A stretch of DNA of 64,000 nt. Origin: Azoarcus sp. DN11 (lineage in GTDB: Bacteria; Pseudomonadota; Gammaproteobacteria; Burkholderiales; Rhodocyclaceae). A program made the position numbers and the translations under genes. The stretch spans positions 1,922,001-1,986,000 of the forward strand of contig NZ_CP021731.1 of assembly GCF_003628555.1 (NCBI RefSeq). Reading direction: 5' to 3'. Positions 8,630 through 19,366 of the stretch are shown here, one piece after another. Each line of letters begins with the position of its first letter. Positions within the stretch are counted from its first letter, which is position 1. The notes beneath the pieces are model-generated. The model did not search any database. It was not told the DNA's origin and worked only from the letters and a program-made list of their open reading frames with translations.

Positions 8630-8657
8630 AATAAAAAGGGGCGGCCGAAGCCGCCCC
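8630..8657 (-). terminator. Rho-independent terminator after norB
   Basis: Read on the minus strand: a perfect 8-bp GC stem GGGGCGGC/GCCGCCCC with a TTCG tetraloop, followed by TTTTTAT. It lies 45 bp past the norB stop and separates norCB from norEFQ. Confidence 0.9.
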
Positions 8658-8702
8658 GAACTGCTTCACGCGCCCCGCGGAGGGCCGGAAGCCGCACGCC
8701 GA

Positions 8703-10548
<1,846 letters not shown>

Positions 10549-10640
10549 GGTTTGTCCCTCATTGTTTTGTCATGCATCCGAGTGAGTCAGAAATAACCCG
10601 AAGGTTGCAGCCATTCTGTGCAGCGGAGGCGCGGTGCTCC

Positions 10641-10654
10641 ATGATTTGAATCAA
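10641..10654. promoter_or_regulatory. FNR/Dnr-like box upstream of norC
   Basis: ATGAT-TTGA-ATCAA differs from the FNR consensus TTGAT-N4-ATCAA at one base. It is centred about 99 bp upstream of the norC start, which suits class II activation of a promoter with a leader of about 58 nt. This fits control by the Crp/Fnr regulator encoded at the end of the locus. Confidence 0.75.
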
Positions 10655-10689
10655 TTTCGGGAATCCGGGCGAAGATCGTCTCGACAATG

Positions 10690-10745
10690 GAAAACGGGGC
10701 CGGGGCTGTGGAAAGGACTTTCCCCTTCCTCAGCCCCGGCCCCGT
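10690..10745 (-). terminator. Long GC-rich hairpin terminator after the outer-membrane protein gene
   Basis: A 15-bp perfect stem (10694-10708 with 10731-10745) encloses a 22-nt loop that itself can form a small GGAAAG/CTTTCC hairpin. On the minus strand it is followed by TTTTCC. It lies 25 bp past the stop of the gene at 10770-11510. Confidence 0.7.
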
Positions 10746-10769
10746 CTGCCGGTGCGGGCGCGGCTACGC

Positions 10770-11510
10770 TCAGTAGGTGTAGCTCACCATCATGCCGCCA
10801 CCCCAGTCCGGGCTGTTGTCAGAGAAGCCCTTCACGCCATAGACCTGCAACTTCCATTGCGCGCTGAGTTTCTGGCTCACGAACAGCGATGCTTCACTGA
10901 TGGGGTCGCTGCCGGTGCTCAGTTTGCCGCGCCAGTCATACGCGGCACCGACGGTGGTGTCGGGGGCGACCTTGGTGGAAATGCCGACGGACGCATAGAA
11001 CGGGTTGCGCAGATCCTTGTTACCCATGTCCTTCCATCCCAGGGTGCCGAACGTGGTCAGGGCACCAAAGGTCTTGGCCACATCGAACTGCAGCGCATAG
11101 TCGGTCTTGGCGCTGCCGAGGCAGTCGTTCTCCGCGGTCGGTGCCTTGACCTTCGCCACGGCGTCGAGCAGCAGTCCGCCGCTGTTACCGTCGAGCAGGT
11201 TGTAGCCCGCGCTCGCAGTGATGTCGCCCATGCCGGTCTTGGTGCCGGAACAGTTGGTTCCCTGGATCGGGGTGCCTTCCTGGGTGACGACCGCATTCTT
11301 CACGCTCAGATAGGGCACGGTCAGCTTCAGCGTGACCGGACCGGTTTCGTATTTCGCCGCGATCGGCATGTACCACGTCTCGCTGGTGGTGTTCGTGCCG
11401 AAATCGCCGCGTGAGTAATCGAGACCGGTGGTCAAGGTCAGATTGCCTGCGGCGGCGGGGAGCGCTAGTGCAGCCAGAACGCTTGCAACGATGGTGCGAT
11501 TATGCTTCAT
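10770..11510 (-). CDS. Predicted outer-membrane beta-barrel protein, unknown function
   Basis: A 246-residue protein with a clear Sec signal peptide (MKHNRTIVASVLAALALPAAAG). The rest is rich in alternating short beta-strand patterns, with several GxG turns and a terminal aromatic (SYTY), typical of small outer-membrane barrels or transporter-like channels. Two cysteines (about 87 and 130) could form a disulfide. It resembles proteins annotated as putative outer-membrane transporters, but I cannot name the family. It is a single gene between the nor locus and the repeat-protein operon, with its own terminator. Confidence 0.65.
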   Translation of the reverse strand: MKHNRTIVASVLAALALPAAAGNLTLTTGLDYSRGDFGTNTTSETWYMPIAAKYETGPVTLKLTVPYLSVKNAVVTQEGTPIQGTNCSGTKTGMGDITASAGYNLLDGNSGGLLLDAVAKVKAPTAENDCLGSAKTDYALQFDVAKTFGALTTFGTLGWKDMGNKDLRNPFYASVGISTKVAPDTTVGAAYDWRGKLSTGSDPISEASLFVSQKLSAQWKLQVYGVKGFSDNSPDWGGGMMVSYTY

Positions 11511-11549
11511 GTGTTCCTCCCTGTCAGACTGCTCGTGTTGATTGCCCAG

Positions 11550-13031
11550 TTAGTTGTGGCCTTTGCGGTCGATCATCTCAGGTCTGTCGACCCGCTCCGG
11601 CCGGTCTACTCGTTCCGGCCTTTCAATTCGTTCCGGCCTATCAATTCGTTCCGGTCGTTCGACCCGCTCCGGTCGTTCGACCCGCTCCGGCCGTTCGACC
11701 CGCTCCGGTCGTTCGACCCGCTCCGGCCGTTCGACCCGTTCGGGGCGCTCGACCCGTTCCGGGCGCTCCGAGATCCCGCTGCGCTCACGGGATCCGCTGC
11801 GATCCTCCGAAGTTCCCGTTTCCACGCGCTCGATATTCCCGTGACGGCCCTCGTTGTCCATTTCGGTGCGTCCGCCATCGTCGGTACGCACCTCGCTCGA
11901 TCGGCCGCGATCCTTCGTGCTTTCGTCACCGTCATGACCGGAGCCCAATTTCGTGCCGACCGCACCACGGTGTCCACTCCGCTCCGGGACGCCCTCGCGC
12001 ACGAACTCGATCCGCGTTGCCTTCACTTCCCGCGCATCGCTGAATATGCCATGAACCCGCACACGCCGGTCGGTGGTGAGCGTCGCCGCGTCCCCCCCGG
12101 CGAAGGTCGTGGCTTTGCCGAGTTCCACCGCGAACGCGCCTATCATAACGCGGTTATTCAGATGATCAAGCACCAGGCCCTCGACGATTGCATTGCGTAC
12201 GTGACCGGCGAACGGGATGAGGGGGTCCTTCTGCGTCTGCCTTACCTGCAGCGCATCCCCCGTCCAGGTTCCGCGCACCAGCAACTCGCGGCTTTCGACT
12301 GGCGTTTCGCCCGCGAGTGGCAGGCCTTGCAGCGAATGGGCGCGTTCGATCGTGCCGATCGCGCTCGCTTCGTGCAGTTGCGGCGCCCGTTCGATGCGCG
12401 TCGCCACGACCGTGCCGTCCGCTGCACGCATGCCACTGACCCGCACCGCTTCACCGAGGCGCAGACCCGGATCGATCTTGGCATCCGGTGCGACGCGCAC
12501 CGCCTGACCCATGACCCGCAACGGCGAAGCCGCGTCCGGGAGCGCCGTGAGCGGCCCCTCGTAGGCATTGAGGATGGTGATGTTGCGCGCCTCGAGCCCG
12601 CGGCTCGACATGCCAGCTTCGATTGCGACGACCTGACCGACCGAGAGCCGTGCCGTTGCGCTGTCGACACCGTTTTCCGTCACCGGCACGGCGTCTTCGT
12701 AATGTACTTCGATGCCATTCACGCAAATCGATGCGAAGCCCGTGATCGTGCCGACGATCCCGGTGCCGCCGAAACCACCGTCGCTGGCCGGGGCGCCCGT
12801 GCCGCCGATGCCGCTGCGCGCGATATCTCCGGTGCCGCCGAATCCACCTTCATTCGCGGCCGCCGGCGCACCGGTTCCGCCGATTCCGCCCTCACGCGAG
12901 GGCGCGCCGCTGCCGCCGATGCCTCCCGGATAGACACAGGCCTGGGTGGCCGCTTGCACGCCGGTAGCGGCAAAGGCCGACAGCGCAAGCGTCGCGAGAA
13001 GTTTTCGGGCAATACGCAGAAAAGGGGTCAC
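11550..13031 (-). CDS. Secreted DUF5666-like protein with GGIGGTGAP and RPERVE repeats
   Basis: A 493-residue exported protein with signal peptide MTPFLRIARKLLATLALSAFAATGVQA (cleavage near 27). Residues about 33-97 hold five Gly-rich repeats of the type GGIGGTGAPA. Residues about 98-345 are a beta-rich region with repeated GTI.. / VRVSG..ADGTVVATRIE motifs, as in DUF5666 proteins. Residues about 420-487 are a tandem RPERVE hexapeptide array ending in RKGHN. The stop of the upstream DUF6502-like gene overlaps its start by 4 bases, so the two are co-translated. A second gene at 13973-15010 carries the same C-terminal repeat. Function unknown; a surface or periplasmic scaffold is a guess. Confidence 0.72.
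   Translation of the reverse strand: MTPFLRIARKLLATLALSAFAATGVQAATQACVYPGGIGGSGAPSREGGIGGTGAPAAANEGGFGGTGDIARSGIGGTGAPASDGGFGGTGIVGTITGFASICVNGIEVHYEDAVPVTENGVDSATARLSVGQVVAIEAGMSSRGLEARNITILNAYEGPLTALPDAASPLRVMGQAVRVAPDAKIDPGLRLGEAVRVSGMRAADGTVVATRIERAPQLHEASAIGTIERAHSLQGLPLAGETPVESRELLVRGTWTGDALQVRQTQKDPLIPFAGHVRNAIVEGLVLDHLNNRVMIGAFAVELGKATTFAGGDAATLTTDRRVRVHGIFSDAREVKATRIEFVREGVPERSGHRGAVGTKLGSGHDGDESTKDRGRSSEVRTDDGGRTEMDNEGRHGNIERVETGTSEDRSGSRERSGISERPERVERPERVERPERVERPERVERPERVERPERVERPERIDRPERIERPERVDRPERVDRPEMIDRKGHN
11577..11772 (-). repeat. Tandem 18-bp repeats encoding RPERVE
   Basis: About eleven imperfect copies of an 18-bp unit (plus-strand form CGTTCGACCCGCTCCGGC with third-position changes) encode RPERVE, RPERIE, RPERVD and similar hexapeptides. 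Variation is mainly synonymous, or among Val/Ile and Glu/Asp. Confidence 0.9.
12740..12935 (-). repeat. Degenerate repeats encoding GGIGGTGAP
   Basis: Five imperfect copies of a Gly-rich unit (GGIGGSGAP, GGIGGTGAP, GGFGGTGD, SGIGGTGAP, GGFGGTGI), separated by short polar linkers, lie right after the signal peptide of the 11550-13031 protein. Confidence 0.8.
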
Positions 13032-13885
13032 GAGTCAGTCTTCCCGGCGTCGGATGCGTCCAGCTGCGGCGCACTTCCTTCAGTATAGAAGTAAAGACCG
13101 ATCGTCATGCGTTGGCGTGGATCGCCCGTCGATGCGTCGATCGCCTCGAGTTCCGAGGCAAGCGCGTTGAACGCGATCAGCGCCTGCATGCCATCGGCCG
13201 CCACGGCCTCGCGCAACCGTTCGATGCTTGCGGGTGACAGCGCGTCGTAGTGCACGCTGCGCTCGAAGAATGCGGGCCCGTCGGCAGTCAGGTTATGGAC
13301 TGCCGCGCATGCGTGGTCGTGCACGTTATGGCCGAAATACGCGGCTTTTTCGTCGAAGCCCTTCTGGGGCACGAACGCCGACGTCTCCAGATGCACCTGG
13401 TCGTGCTCGTCGATGCGCGCGATACCCAGCCGCTGCCGCTCGTCGAGCACGACTCGCGCGCGGATGTCCTTGCTGACGTGGGCAACGAGTGCGTCGAAGG
13501 AACACTCTCCACCGGCGCTGGCCAAGCGGGGAAGGGGGGCTGCGGTGCCCGGATGGATGCAGAACGGTGGCTTGCTCAACCACGTGCTGACGAGGTGAGC
13601 GCCCAGCGAGATCGTTTCAGGCAGTTGCTCGCCCGGGTCCTGCGGGGCACCCCGCAGACGCCGGACGTCCTTGCGATGGACGCCGGTGATGAGGCAGATG
13701 CGGCTGTCGCTCGGGGGGTTGTCGTCGAGGCGGAATTCCTTGTCCGCGACCTCGACGAAGATGCCCTTGAGCATGTCCGCGAAGAAGGTGTACGTGACCC
13801 CCTTTCGCAGCATCAGCCGCACCAGCGGCTGCATCACGTGCCGAAGCGCGTGAAGCAGGGTGGCTGGAGGGGAAGGGGGGGGCAT
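13028..13885 (-). CDS. DUF6502-like protein
   Basis: A 285-residue soluble protein without a signal peptide. The N-terminal part (LLHALRHVMQPLVRLMLRKGVTYTFFADMLKGIFVEVA, broken here as LLHALRHVMQPL and GVTYTFFADMLK) and the HTH-like SRICLITGVHRKDVRRLR match proteins annotated DUF6502, which may be DNA-binding. The C-terminal half contains HDHACAAVHNLTADGPAFFERSVHY as a conserved-looking stretch (key part FFERSVHYDALS). It overlaps the start of the repeat-protein gene by 4 bases (ATGA), which suggests that it regulates or works with that secreted protein. Family assignment is from memory. Confidence 0.7.
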   Translation of the reverse strand: MPPPSPPATLLHALRHVMQPLVRLMLRKGVTYTFFADMLKGIFVEVADKEFRLDDNPPSDSRICLITGVHRKDVRRLRGAPQDPGEQLPETISLGAHLVSTWLSKPPFCIHPGTAAPLPRLASAGGECSFDALVAHVSKDIRARVVLDERQRLGIARIDEHDQVHLETSAFVPQKGFDEKAAYFGHNVHDHACAAVHNLTADGPAFFERSVHYDALSPASIERLREAVAADGMQALIAFNALASELEAIDASTGDPRQRMTIGLYFYTEGSAPQLDASDAGKTDS

Positions 13886-13928
13886 GAATGTTTGTCGGGG
13901 CGGTTTTGTTGATCAGTCTATCGCCCCG

Positions 13929-13943
13929 TGGGAAAAATTTCCA
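13929..13943. promoter_or_regulatory. Palindrome TGGGAAAAATTTCCA
   Basis: A near-perfect inverted repeat centred about 50 bp upstream of the DUF6502-like gene (minus strand). It resembles the palindromes at 8604-8617 and 15037-15049, so it may be a shared operator. Confidence 0.35.
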
Positions 13944-13972
13944 TGCACCCCGCTTCGGTGATTACCAGGCGA

Positions 13973-15010
13973 TCAGCCGCGTCCGCCATGTCCGCTCGAT
14001 TCGGGGCGTTCGATGCGCTCAGGACGCTCGACGCGTTCAACACGTTCGACCCGCTCAGGGCGTTCGACACGTTCAACGCGCTCGACCCGCTCGGGGCGTT
14101 CGACGCGTTCAACGCGCTCGACCCGCTCGGGGCGTTCGACGCGTTCAACGCGCTCGACCCGCTCGGGGCGTTCGACGCGCTCGACTTGCTCCGGACGTTC
14201 GACACGCTCAGGACGCTCGGCGCGTTCGGCGCGTTCGACGCGCTCAGGACGTTCGACGCGCTCCGCGTGCTCGACGCGCTCCGCGTGCTCGACGCGCTCC
14301 GCGTGCTCGACGCGTTCGGCACGCTCGACCCTCTCAGGGCGATTCTCCCTGCCTTCGTGTTCGATGAGGTCTCGCGTCTCGACGCGCTCGCGGTCGCGCA
14401 CGATCTGGCCAACGTCGTTACGGCGGATATCGGTGCGGGTCTCGACCACTGCGCCATTGACGATCTCGCTGCTGCGGGTGCGCTCACGCACGACCACGCC
14501 GTCCGCGTTGGTGCGGGTGTCGGTGCGGCTCTGATCGAGGAGCTGTCCGTCGGCGCTGAAGGTCTGCACGATGACACGAGAGCGTGCGGGTGCTTCGCCG
14601 GTGGCGTTCAGAGTGCGGGTACGGGTCACGGTGATCGTGCCGTCAGGATTGGTCACCTTTGTGACGGTCTGGATGGGGTTAGCGCCGTTCGGCTGGTCGT
14701 CGTCGACGGTGCCGTCGCCACGCAGCTTCACGCCATTGACGATGTCGTCGTTCACGGCGTGTGCCACACCGGGCTGGTCGTCATCGACGGTGCCGTTGCC
14801 ACGCACTTTCACCCCATGGACGATGTCGTCGTTGTCGACGGCGGCGCCAACTGCGCCGGGCTGGTCGTCATCGACCGTACCGTCGCCGCGCACCTTGACG
14901 CCGTTGGCGTTGAAATCATCCGCGCCGGCAGCGACGACGTTTGTGCCAAGGGCAGCCAGCAATACGGTGGCAGCACAAAGGGGCACGCTGATCCACGGAA
15001 ATTTTTTCAT
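13973..15010 (-). CDS. Secreted protein with DDDQPG repeats and a long ERVERPERVE tail
   Basis: A 345-residue exported protein with signal peptide MKKFPWISVPLCAATVLLAALG. Residues about 35-108 are three repeats of the form NGVKVRGDGTVDDDQPG, each of about 25 residues, acidic and possibly cation-binding. Residues about 110-220 are beta-rich with repeated TRTR/TRTDxR motifs (for example NPDGTITVTRTRTLNATGEA). Residues about 225-335 are an almost uninterrupted array of RPERVERVE/HAERVE units, a highly charged helix. It shares only the tail with the 11550-13031 protein. It is preceded by a strong RBS (AGGAGG) and a GGGAAAATTTCCC palindrome. Function unknown. Confidence 0.7.
   Translation of the reverse strand: MKKFPWISVPLCAATVLLAALGTNVVAAGADDFNANGVKVRGDGTVDDDQPGAVGAAVDNDDIVHGVKVRGNGTVDDDQPGVAHAVNDDIVNGVKLRGDGTVDDDQPNGANPIQTVTKVTNPDGTITVTRTRTLNATGEAPARSRVIVQTFSADGQLLDQSRTDTRTNADGVVVRERTRSSEIVNGAVVETRTDIRRNDVGQIVRDRERVETRDLIEHEGRENRPERVERAERVEHAERVEHAERVEHAERVERPERVERAERAERPERVERPEQVERVERPERVERVERVERPERVERVERVERPERVERVERVERPERVERVERVERPERIERPESSGHGGRG
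14005..14335 (-). repeat. Tandem repeats encoding RPERVERVE and HAERVE units
   Basis: More than fifteen imperfect 18- to 27-bp units occur. A higher-order repeat of 54 bp (plus-strand GACGCGTTCAACGCGCTC core) is visible at about 14060-14180. It encodes the charged C-terminal tail of the 13973-15010 protein. Confidence 0.9.
14680..14935 (-). repeat. Three repeats encoding NGVKxRGxGTVDDDQP
   Basis: Three copies of a unit of roughly 75-85 bp, each encoding an NGVK or HGVK start and a DDDQP end, directly follow the signal peptide of the 13973-15010 protein. Confidence 0.8.
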
Positions 15011-15036
15011 TGCTTCCTCCTAACTCTGTCGGACGT

Positions 15037-15049
15037 GGGAAAATTTCCC
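15037..15049. promoter_or_regulatory. Palindrome GGGAAAATTTCCC
   Basis: An inverted repeat centred 33 bp upstream of the start codon of the 13973-15010 gene, between the promoter region and the RBS. It is the third member of a set of similar palindromes in this part of the window. Confidence 0.35.
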
Positions 15050-15143
15050 GCGCAGTCGAAGCATAGGTTGGGGGGGGCTTGCGTCAAGGTGGATTCCCGT
15101 CGAGTTTGTATCAGGGTGTGTGCTGAATCGAAGCCGTAAACGG

Positions 15144-15180
15144 GCGGAGGCCCGGCCGGTTTCCCGGGCCGGGCCTCCGC
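15144..15180 (-). terminator. Hairpin after the fumarase gene
   Basis: A perfect 14-bp stem GCGGAGGCCCGGCC/GGCCGGGCCTCCGC with a 9-nt loop lies 20 bp past the fumarase stop. Downstream on the minus strand only CCCGTTTACG follows, so the T-tract is weak, but position and stem strength support a terminator. Confidence 0.7.
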
Positions 15181-15200
15181 TCACGTCAGCGCGAGCCGAT

Positions 15201-16733
15201 TCAGGCGGTCGCGAGCGGGATCTTGCCGATCTTGACCTGCCACTCCTTCGGGCCCGTGTTGTGCACGCTGGTGCCGTTCGAATCGACCGCGACGGTCACC
15301 GGCATATCCTGCACGTCGAACTCGTAGATCGCTTCCATGCCGAGATCGGCGAACCCGACGACCCTGGCGGTCTTGATCGCCTTCGCGACGAGGTAGGCCG
15401 CGCCGCCGACCGCCATCAGGTAGGCCGACTTATTGTCGCGGATCGCGTCGATCGCGGCGGGGTCGCGCTCGGCCTTGCCGACCATCGAGATCAGGCCGGT
15501 CTGCTCGAGCATCATGCGGGTGAACTTGTCCATGCGTGTCGCGGTGGTCGGACCGGCGGGGCCGACGACTTCGTCGCGTACCGGATCGACCGGGCCGACG
15601 TAGTAGATCACGCGGTTGGTGAAGTCGACCGGCAGCTTCTCGCCCTTCGCCAGCATGTCCTGGATGCGCTTGTGCGCGGCGTCGCGGCCGGTCAGCATCT
15701 TGCCGTTCAGCAGCAGCACCTGGCCCGGCTTCCACGACGCGACTTCTTCCTTCGTCAGGGTGTCGAGGTTCACGCGCGTGGCGACCTTGGTGTCGGCTTG
15801 CCAGGTGACGTCCGGCCAGTCTTCCAGCTTCGGCGTTTCGAGCTTCGCCGGTCCCGAGCCGTCGAGTTCGAAGTGCACGTGGCGGGTTGCGGCACAGTTC
15901 GGGATCATCGCCACCGGCAGGCTCGCCGCGTGCGTCGGGTAGTCGAGGATCTTGACGTCGAGCACGGTCGTCAGGCCGCCGAGGCCTTGTGCGCCGATAC
16001 CCAGCGCATTGACCTTCTCGAAGAGTTCGAGACGCAGTTCCTCGACGCGCGAGAGCGCCGCGCCGGAAGCGGCCTTTTCCTTGAGTTCGTGGATATCGAC
16101 CGGCGCCATCAGCGATTCCTTCGCGAGCAGCATCGCCTTTTCTGGCGTGCCGCCGATGCCGATGCCGAGGATGCCCGGCGGACACCAGCCGGCGCCCATC
16201 GTCGGAACCGTCTTCAGCACCCAGTCGACGATCGAGTCGGACGGGTTCAGCGCGTAGAACTTGGTCTTGTTTTCCGAGCCGCCGCCCTTGGCCGCACAGA
16301 TCACCTCGACGTGGTCGCCCGGGACGATCTCGTAATGCACGACCGCGGGGGTGTTGTCCTTGCTGTTCTGGCGCTTGCCCGCCGGATCGAGCAGAACCGA
16401 GGCGCGCAGCTTGTTGTCGACGTTGGTGTATGCGCGGCGCACGCCTTCGTTGATCATTTCCTGGACACTCATCTTCGAGTCCCAGCGGACGTTCATGCCG
16501 ACCTTCAGGAAGACCACGGCGATGCCGGTATCCTGACAGATCGGGCGATGGCCTTCGGCGCTCATGCGCGAGTTGGTCAGGATCTGCGCGATGGCGTCCT
16601 TCGCAGCGGGGCTTTCCTCACGCTTCCAGGCCTCGCCGAGAGCCTTGACGTAGTCGAGCGGGTGGTAATAGCTGATGTACTGGAAGGCATCCGCGACGGA
16701 CTGGATCAGGTCTTCTTCGCGAATCACGGTCAT
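15201..16733 (-). CDS. Fumarate hydratase, class I (iron-sulfur)
   Basis: A 510-residue cytoplasmic enzyme that hydrates fumarate to L-malate in the citric acid cycle using an oxygen-sensitive [4Fe-4S] cluster. The alpha part begins near ICQDTGIAVVFLKVG with a cluster cysteine. The second and third candidate cysteines are in GAGWCPPGILGIGIGG and in MIPNCAATRH. The beta part contains GPTTATRMDKF, the substrate-binding motif of class I fumarases. A single-chain fusion of alpha and beta domains and the length both fit FumA/FumB. It is divergent from acs with 248 bp between the genes. Confidence 0.95.
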   Translation of the reverse strand: MTVIREEDLIQSVADAFQYISYYHPLDYVKALGEAWKREESPAAKDAIAQILTNSRMSAEGHRPICQDTGIAVVFLKVGMNVRWDSKMSVQEMINEGVRRAYTNVDNKLRASVLLDPAGKRQNSKDNTPAVVHYEIVPGDHVEVICAAKGGGSENKTKFYALNPSDSIVDWVLKTVPTMGAGWCPPGILGIGIGGTPEKAMLLAKESLMAPVDIHELKEKAASGAALSRVEELRLELFEKVNALGIGAQGLGGLTTVLDVKILDYPTHAASLPVAMIPNCAATRHVHFELDGSGPAKLETPKLEDWPDVTWQADTKVATRVNLDTLTKEEVASWKPGQVLLLNGKMLTGRDAAHKRIQDMLAKGEKLPVDFTNRVIYYVGPVDPVRDEVVGPAGPTTATRMDKFTRMMLEQTGLISMVGKAERDPAAIDAIRDNKSAYLMAVGGAAYLVAKAIKTARVVGFADLGMEAIYEFDVQDMPVTVAVDSNGTSVHNTGPKEWQVKIGKIPLATA

Positions 16734-16981
16734 GGCGCATCTCCTGGTAAGGCCGGGTCACTCGGTAGGGGCGCAATTCTAACAGCCTGCGGGGGACAAC
16801 GTCCCCGCGGAAGGGGAATGTTCCGCTGCAGAGGGGTGTAAGTCCTGTGTAAGATATACAGCCTTAAATGCCGACCAGATCGCGAAAGCAGCATTTTTGG
16901 CGAACGACAAACAAGACCGGCTCGACCGGTCGGCCCCCGCAGGGCGCTTCAATTGCTTTGAATTGTTGAGGAGAGGTCAGT

Positions 16982-18955
16982 ATGTCGAACGAACAGCAGC
17001 CCCGTATGTATTACCCGTCGGAAGAAATCGTCAAGAACGCCGCTGTCTCGGGCATGGAAGCGTATCGTGCGCTGTGCAAGGAAGCCGAGGACGACTACGA
17101 GGGTTACTGGGCGCGCCAGGCCCGCGAGCTGGTCGAGTGGAAGAAGCCTTTCACCCAGGTCCTCGACGAGAGCAACGCCCCCTTCTTCAAGTGGTTCGCC
17201 GACGGTCAGCTGAACGTCTCCTACAACTGCCTCGATCGCAACGTCAATAACGGTCTGGGCGACAAGGTCGCGATCATCTTCGAGGCCGACAACGGCGAGG
17301 TGACCCGCGTCACCTACAAGGATCTGCTGGCGCGCGTGTGCAAGTTCGCCAACGCGCTGCGCGGCATGGGCGTCAAGAAGGGCGACCGCGTCGTCATCTA
17401 CCTGCCGATGTCGATCGAAGGCGTCGTCGCGATGCAGGCTTGCGCCCGGATCGGCGCGACCCACTCGATCGTGTTCGGCGGCTTCTCCGCCCAGGCGCTG
17501 CGTGATCGCATCAACGACGCCGGCGCCGTCGCGCTGATCACCTCCGACGGCCAGTTCCGCGGTGGCAAGGCGCTGCCCCTGAAGCCGATCGCCGATGAGG
17601 CGCTCGGAATGGGCGGCTGCGACAGCATCAGGAATGTGATCGTCGTCCAGCGCACCGGCGGTGCCTGCACGATGGTCGAGGGCCGCGACAAGTGGTTCCA
17701 CGACGTGTGCGCGAACCAGGCCGACACCTGCGAGCCGGAATGGGTCGATGCCGAGCATCCCCTGTTCCTGCTCTATACCTCGGGTTCGACGGGCAAGCCG
17801 AAGGGCGTCCAGCATTCGACCGGCGGCTATCTGCTGCTCGCGATCCTGACCATGAAGTACACGTTCGACATCAAGCCGAACGACATCTTCTGGTGCACCG
17901 CCGACATCGGCTGGGTGACCGGCCACACCTACATCACCTACGGCCCGCTTGCCTGCGGTGCGACCGAGATCGTGTTCGAAGGCGTGCCGACCTACCCGGA
18001 CGCCGGCCGTTTCTGGAAGATGATCCAGGACCAGAAGGTCACCGTCTTCTACACCGCGCCGACCGCGATCCGCTCGCTGATCAAGGCGTCGGAAAACACC
18101 CCGAACGTCCATCCGAAGAACTACAACCTGTCGAGCCTGCGCATCCTCGGCTCGGTCGGCGAGCCGATCAACCCGGCCGCGTGGGAGTGGTACTACGAGA
18201 ACGTCGGCGGCAGCCGCTGCCCGATCGTCGACACCTTCTGGCAGACGGAGACCGGCGGCCACATGATCACCCCGCTGCCGGGCGCGACCCCGCTGGTGCC
18301 GGGCTCCTGCACGCTGCCGTTCCCGGGCATCATGGCTGCGGTCGTTGATGAGACCGGCACCGAAGTGCCGAACGGGCAGGGCGGCATCCTCGTCGTCAAG
18401 CGTCCGTGGCCGGCGATGATTCGCACGATCTGGGGCGACCCGGAGCGCTTCAAGAAGTCCTACTACCCGGACGACTTCAAGGGCAAGCTGTATCTCGCCG
18501 GTGACGGCGCGATCCGCGACAAGGACAGCGGTTACTTCACGATCACCGGCCGTATCGACGACGTGCTGAACGTCTCGGGCCACCGCATGGGCACGATGGA
18601 AATCGAATCGGCGCTCGTGGCGCACGAGAAGGTGGCCGAGGCCGCGGTCGTGGGCCGTCCGGACGACCTGACCGGCGAAGCCATCGTCGCCTTCGTCGTG
18701 CTGAAGGGCTCGCGTCCGACCGGCGAAGAGGCCAAGGCGGTGATCAAGGAGCTGCAGAACTGGGTCGGTCACGAGATCGGGCCCATCGCCAAGCCCAAGG
18801 ACATCCGCTTCGGCGAGAACCTGCCCAAGACCCGTTCGGGCAAGATCATGCGCCGGCTGCTGCGTCAGCTGGCGAAGGGGGAGGAGATCACCCAGGATAC
18901 GTCGACGCTCGAGAATCCGGCGATCCTGGAACAGCTCAAGCAGTCTGCGAGCTGA
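16982..18955 (+). CDS. acs: Acetyl-CoA synthetase
   Basis: A 657-residue protein of full family length. It converts acetate, ATP and CoA to acetyl-CoA in two steps through acetyl-AMP. The P-loop [11 protein letters not shown] (about 264-274) and the motifs [36 protein letters not shown] and TRSGKIMRR are present; Lys621 in the last is the catalytic lysine controlled by acetylation in this family. A good RBS (GAGGAGAGG) precedes the ATG. The downstream symporter-kinase and acetate-type symporter genes make an acetate-uptake and activation block. Confidence 0.97.
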   Translation: MSNEQQPRMYYPSEEIVKNAAVSGMEAYRALCKEAEDDYEGYWARQARELVEWKKPFTQVLDESNAPFFKWFADGQLNVSYNCLDRNVNNGLGDKVAIIFEADNGEVTRVTYKDLLARVCKFANALRGMGVKKGDRVVIYLPMSIEGVVAMQACARIGATHSIVFGGFSAQALRDRINDAGAVALITSDGQFRGGKALPLKPIADEALGMGGCDSIRNVIVVQRTGGACTMVEGRDKWFHDVCANQADTCEPEWVDAEHPLFLLYTSGSTGKPKGVQHSTGGYLLLAILTMKYTFDIKPNDIFWCTADIGWVTGHTYITYGPLACGATEIVFEGVPTYPDAGRFWKMIQDQKVTVFYTAPTAIRSLIKASENTPNVHPKNYNLSSLRILGSVGEPINPAAWEWYYENVGGSRCPIVDTFWQTETGGHMITPLPGATPLVPGSCTLPFPGIMAAVVDETGTEVPNGQGGILVVKRPWPAMIRTIWGDPERFKKSYYPDDFKGKLYLAGDGAIRDKDSGYFTITGRIDDVLNVSGHRMGTMEIESALVAHEKVAEAAVVGRPDDLTGEAIVAFVVLKGSRPTGEEAKAVIKELQNWVGHEIGPIAKPKDIRFGENLPKTRSGKIMRRLLRQLAKGEEITQDTSTLENPAILEQLKQSAS

Positions 18956-19048
18956 CCCTTTCATGACGGGTGACCGGTCCGCCAGAGGCCGGCCCCGGAC
19001 AAGAACGATTTGGGGCATGCCGGCGCGAGCCGGCAGTGGGGGGAGGAG

Positions 19049-19076
19049 AAGGCGCGCGCAAGCGCGCCTTTTTTTT
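19049..19076 (+). terminator. Rho-independent terminator after acs
   Basis: A perfect 7-bp stem GGCGCGC/GCGCGCC with a GCAA tetraloop is followed by eight T residues. It lies about 95 bp past the acs stop. Confidence 0.95.
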
Positions 19077-19155
19077 CCCGAGGGCGGTTCAGGTCCGCGG
19101 GCCGCCAAGCGGGCATCGGTATACTTCGCATAGCCATCGTCATCATGAGGAAGCC

Positions 19156-19356
19156 ATGATGCGCAGAGATCTGGCGGGGCAGAGGCTCGTCGCAGCGTTC
19201 CTGGGGGGGGCGTTGCTGTTCAACTATCCCGTGCTGTCCTTGTTCGACAAGTCCGCCCCCTTTTTTGGCATGCCCATGCTCTGGGTGTGGCTGTTTGCCG
19301 TGTGGGCAGCGCTGATCGCCGTGGTCGCGTGGGTCGCGGAGCGGGGTGCGCGGTGA
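19156..19356 (+). CDS. Small membrane protein preceding the symporter-kinase gene
   Basis: A 66-residue protein starting MMRRDLAGQRLV (RBS GAGGAAG). It has two hydrophobic segments (about 10-30 and 40-60) joined by LFDKSAPFFGMPML. Its stop overlaps the region just before the kinase start at 19367, so the genes are coupled. Small two-helix proteins of this sort often precede SSS-type sensors or transporters and may be subunits. No named family can be assigned with certainty. Confidence 0.7.
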   Translation: MMRRDLAGQRLVAAFLGGALLFNYPVLSLFDKSAPFFGMPMLWVWLFAVWAALIAVVAWVAERGAR

Positions 19357-19366
19357 GGAGCCACGG

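Noticed and set aside
14005..14335. Possible CRISPR array
   Set aside because: The repeats are contiguous multiples of 9 bp without unique spacers and keep a coding frame, so they are protein-coding tandem repeats.
13928..15139. Long plus-strand open frame opposite the ERVERPERVE gene
   Set aside because: It is a shadow of the GC-rich repeat. The minus-strand frame has a signal peptide, an RBS and clear repeat logic; the plus-strand product (FDALRTLDAFNT type) has none.
16949..19108. Long minus-strand open frame opposite acs
   Set aside because: acs is unmistakable on the plus strand; the opposite frame is a codon-bias shadow.
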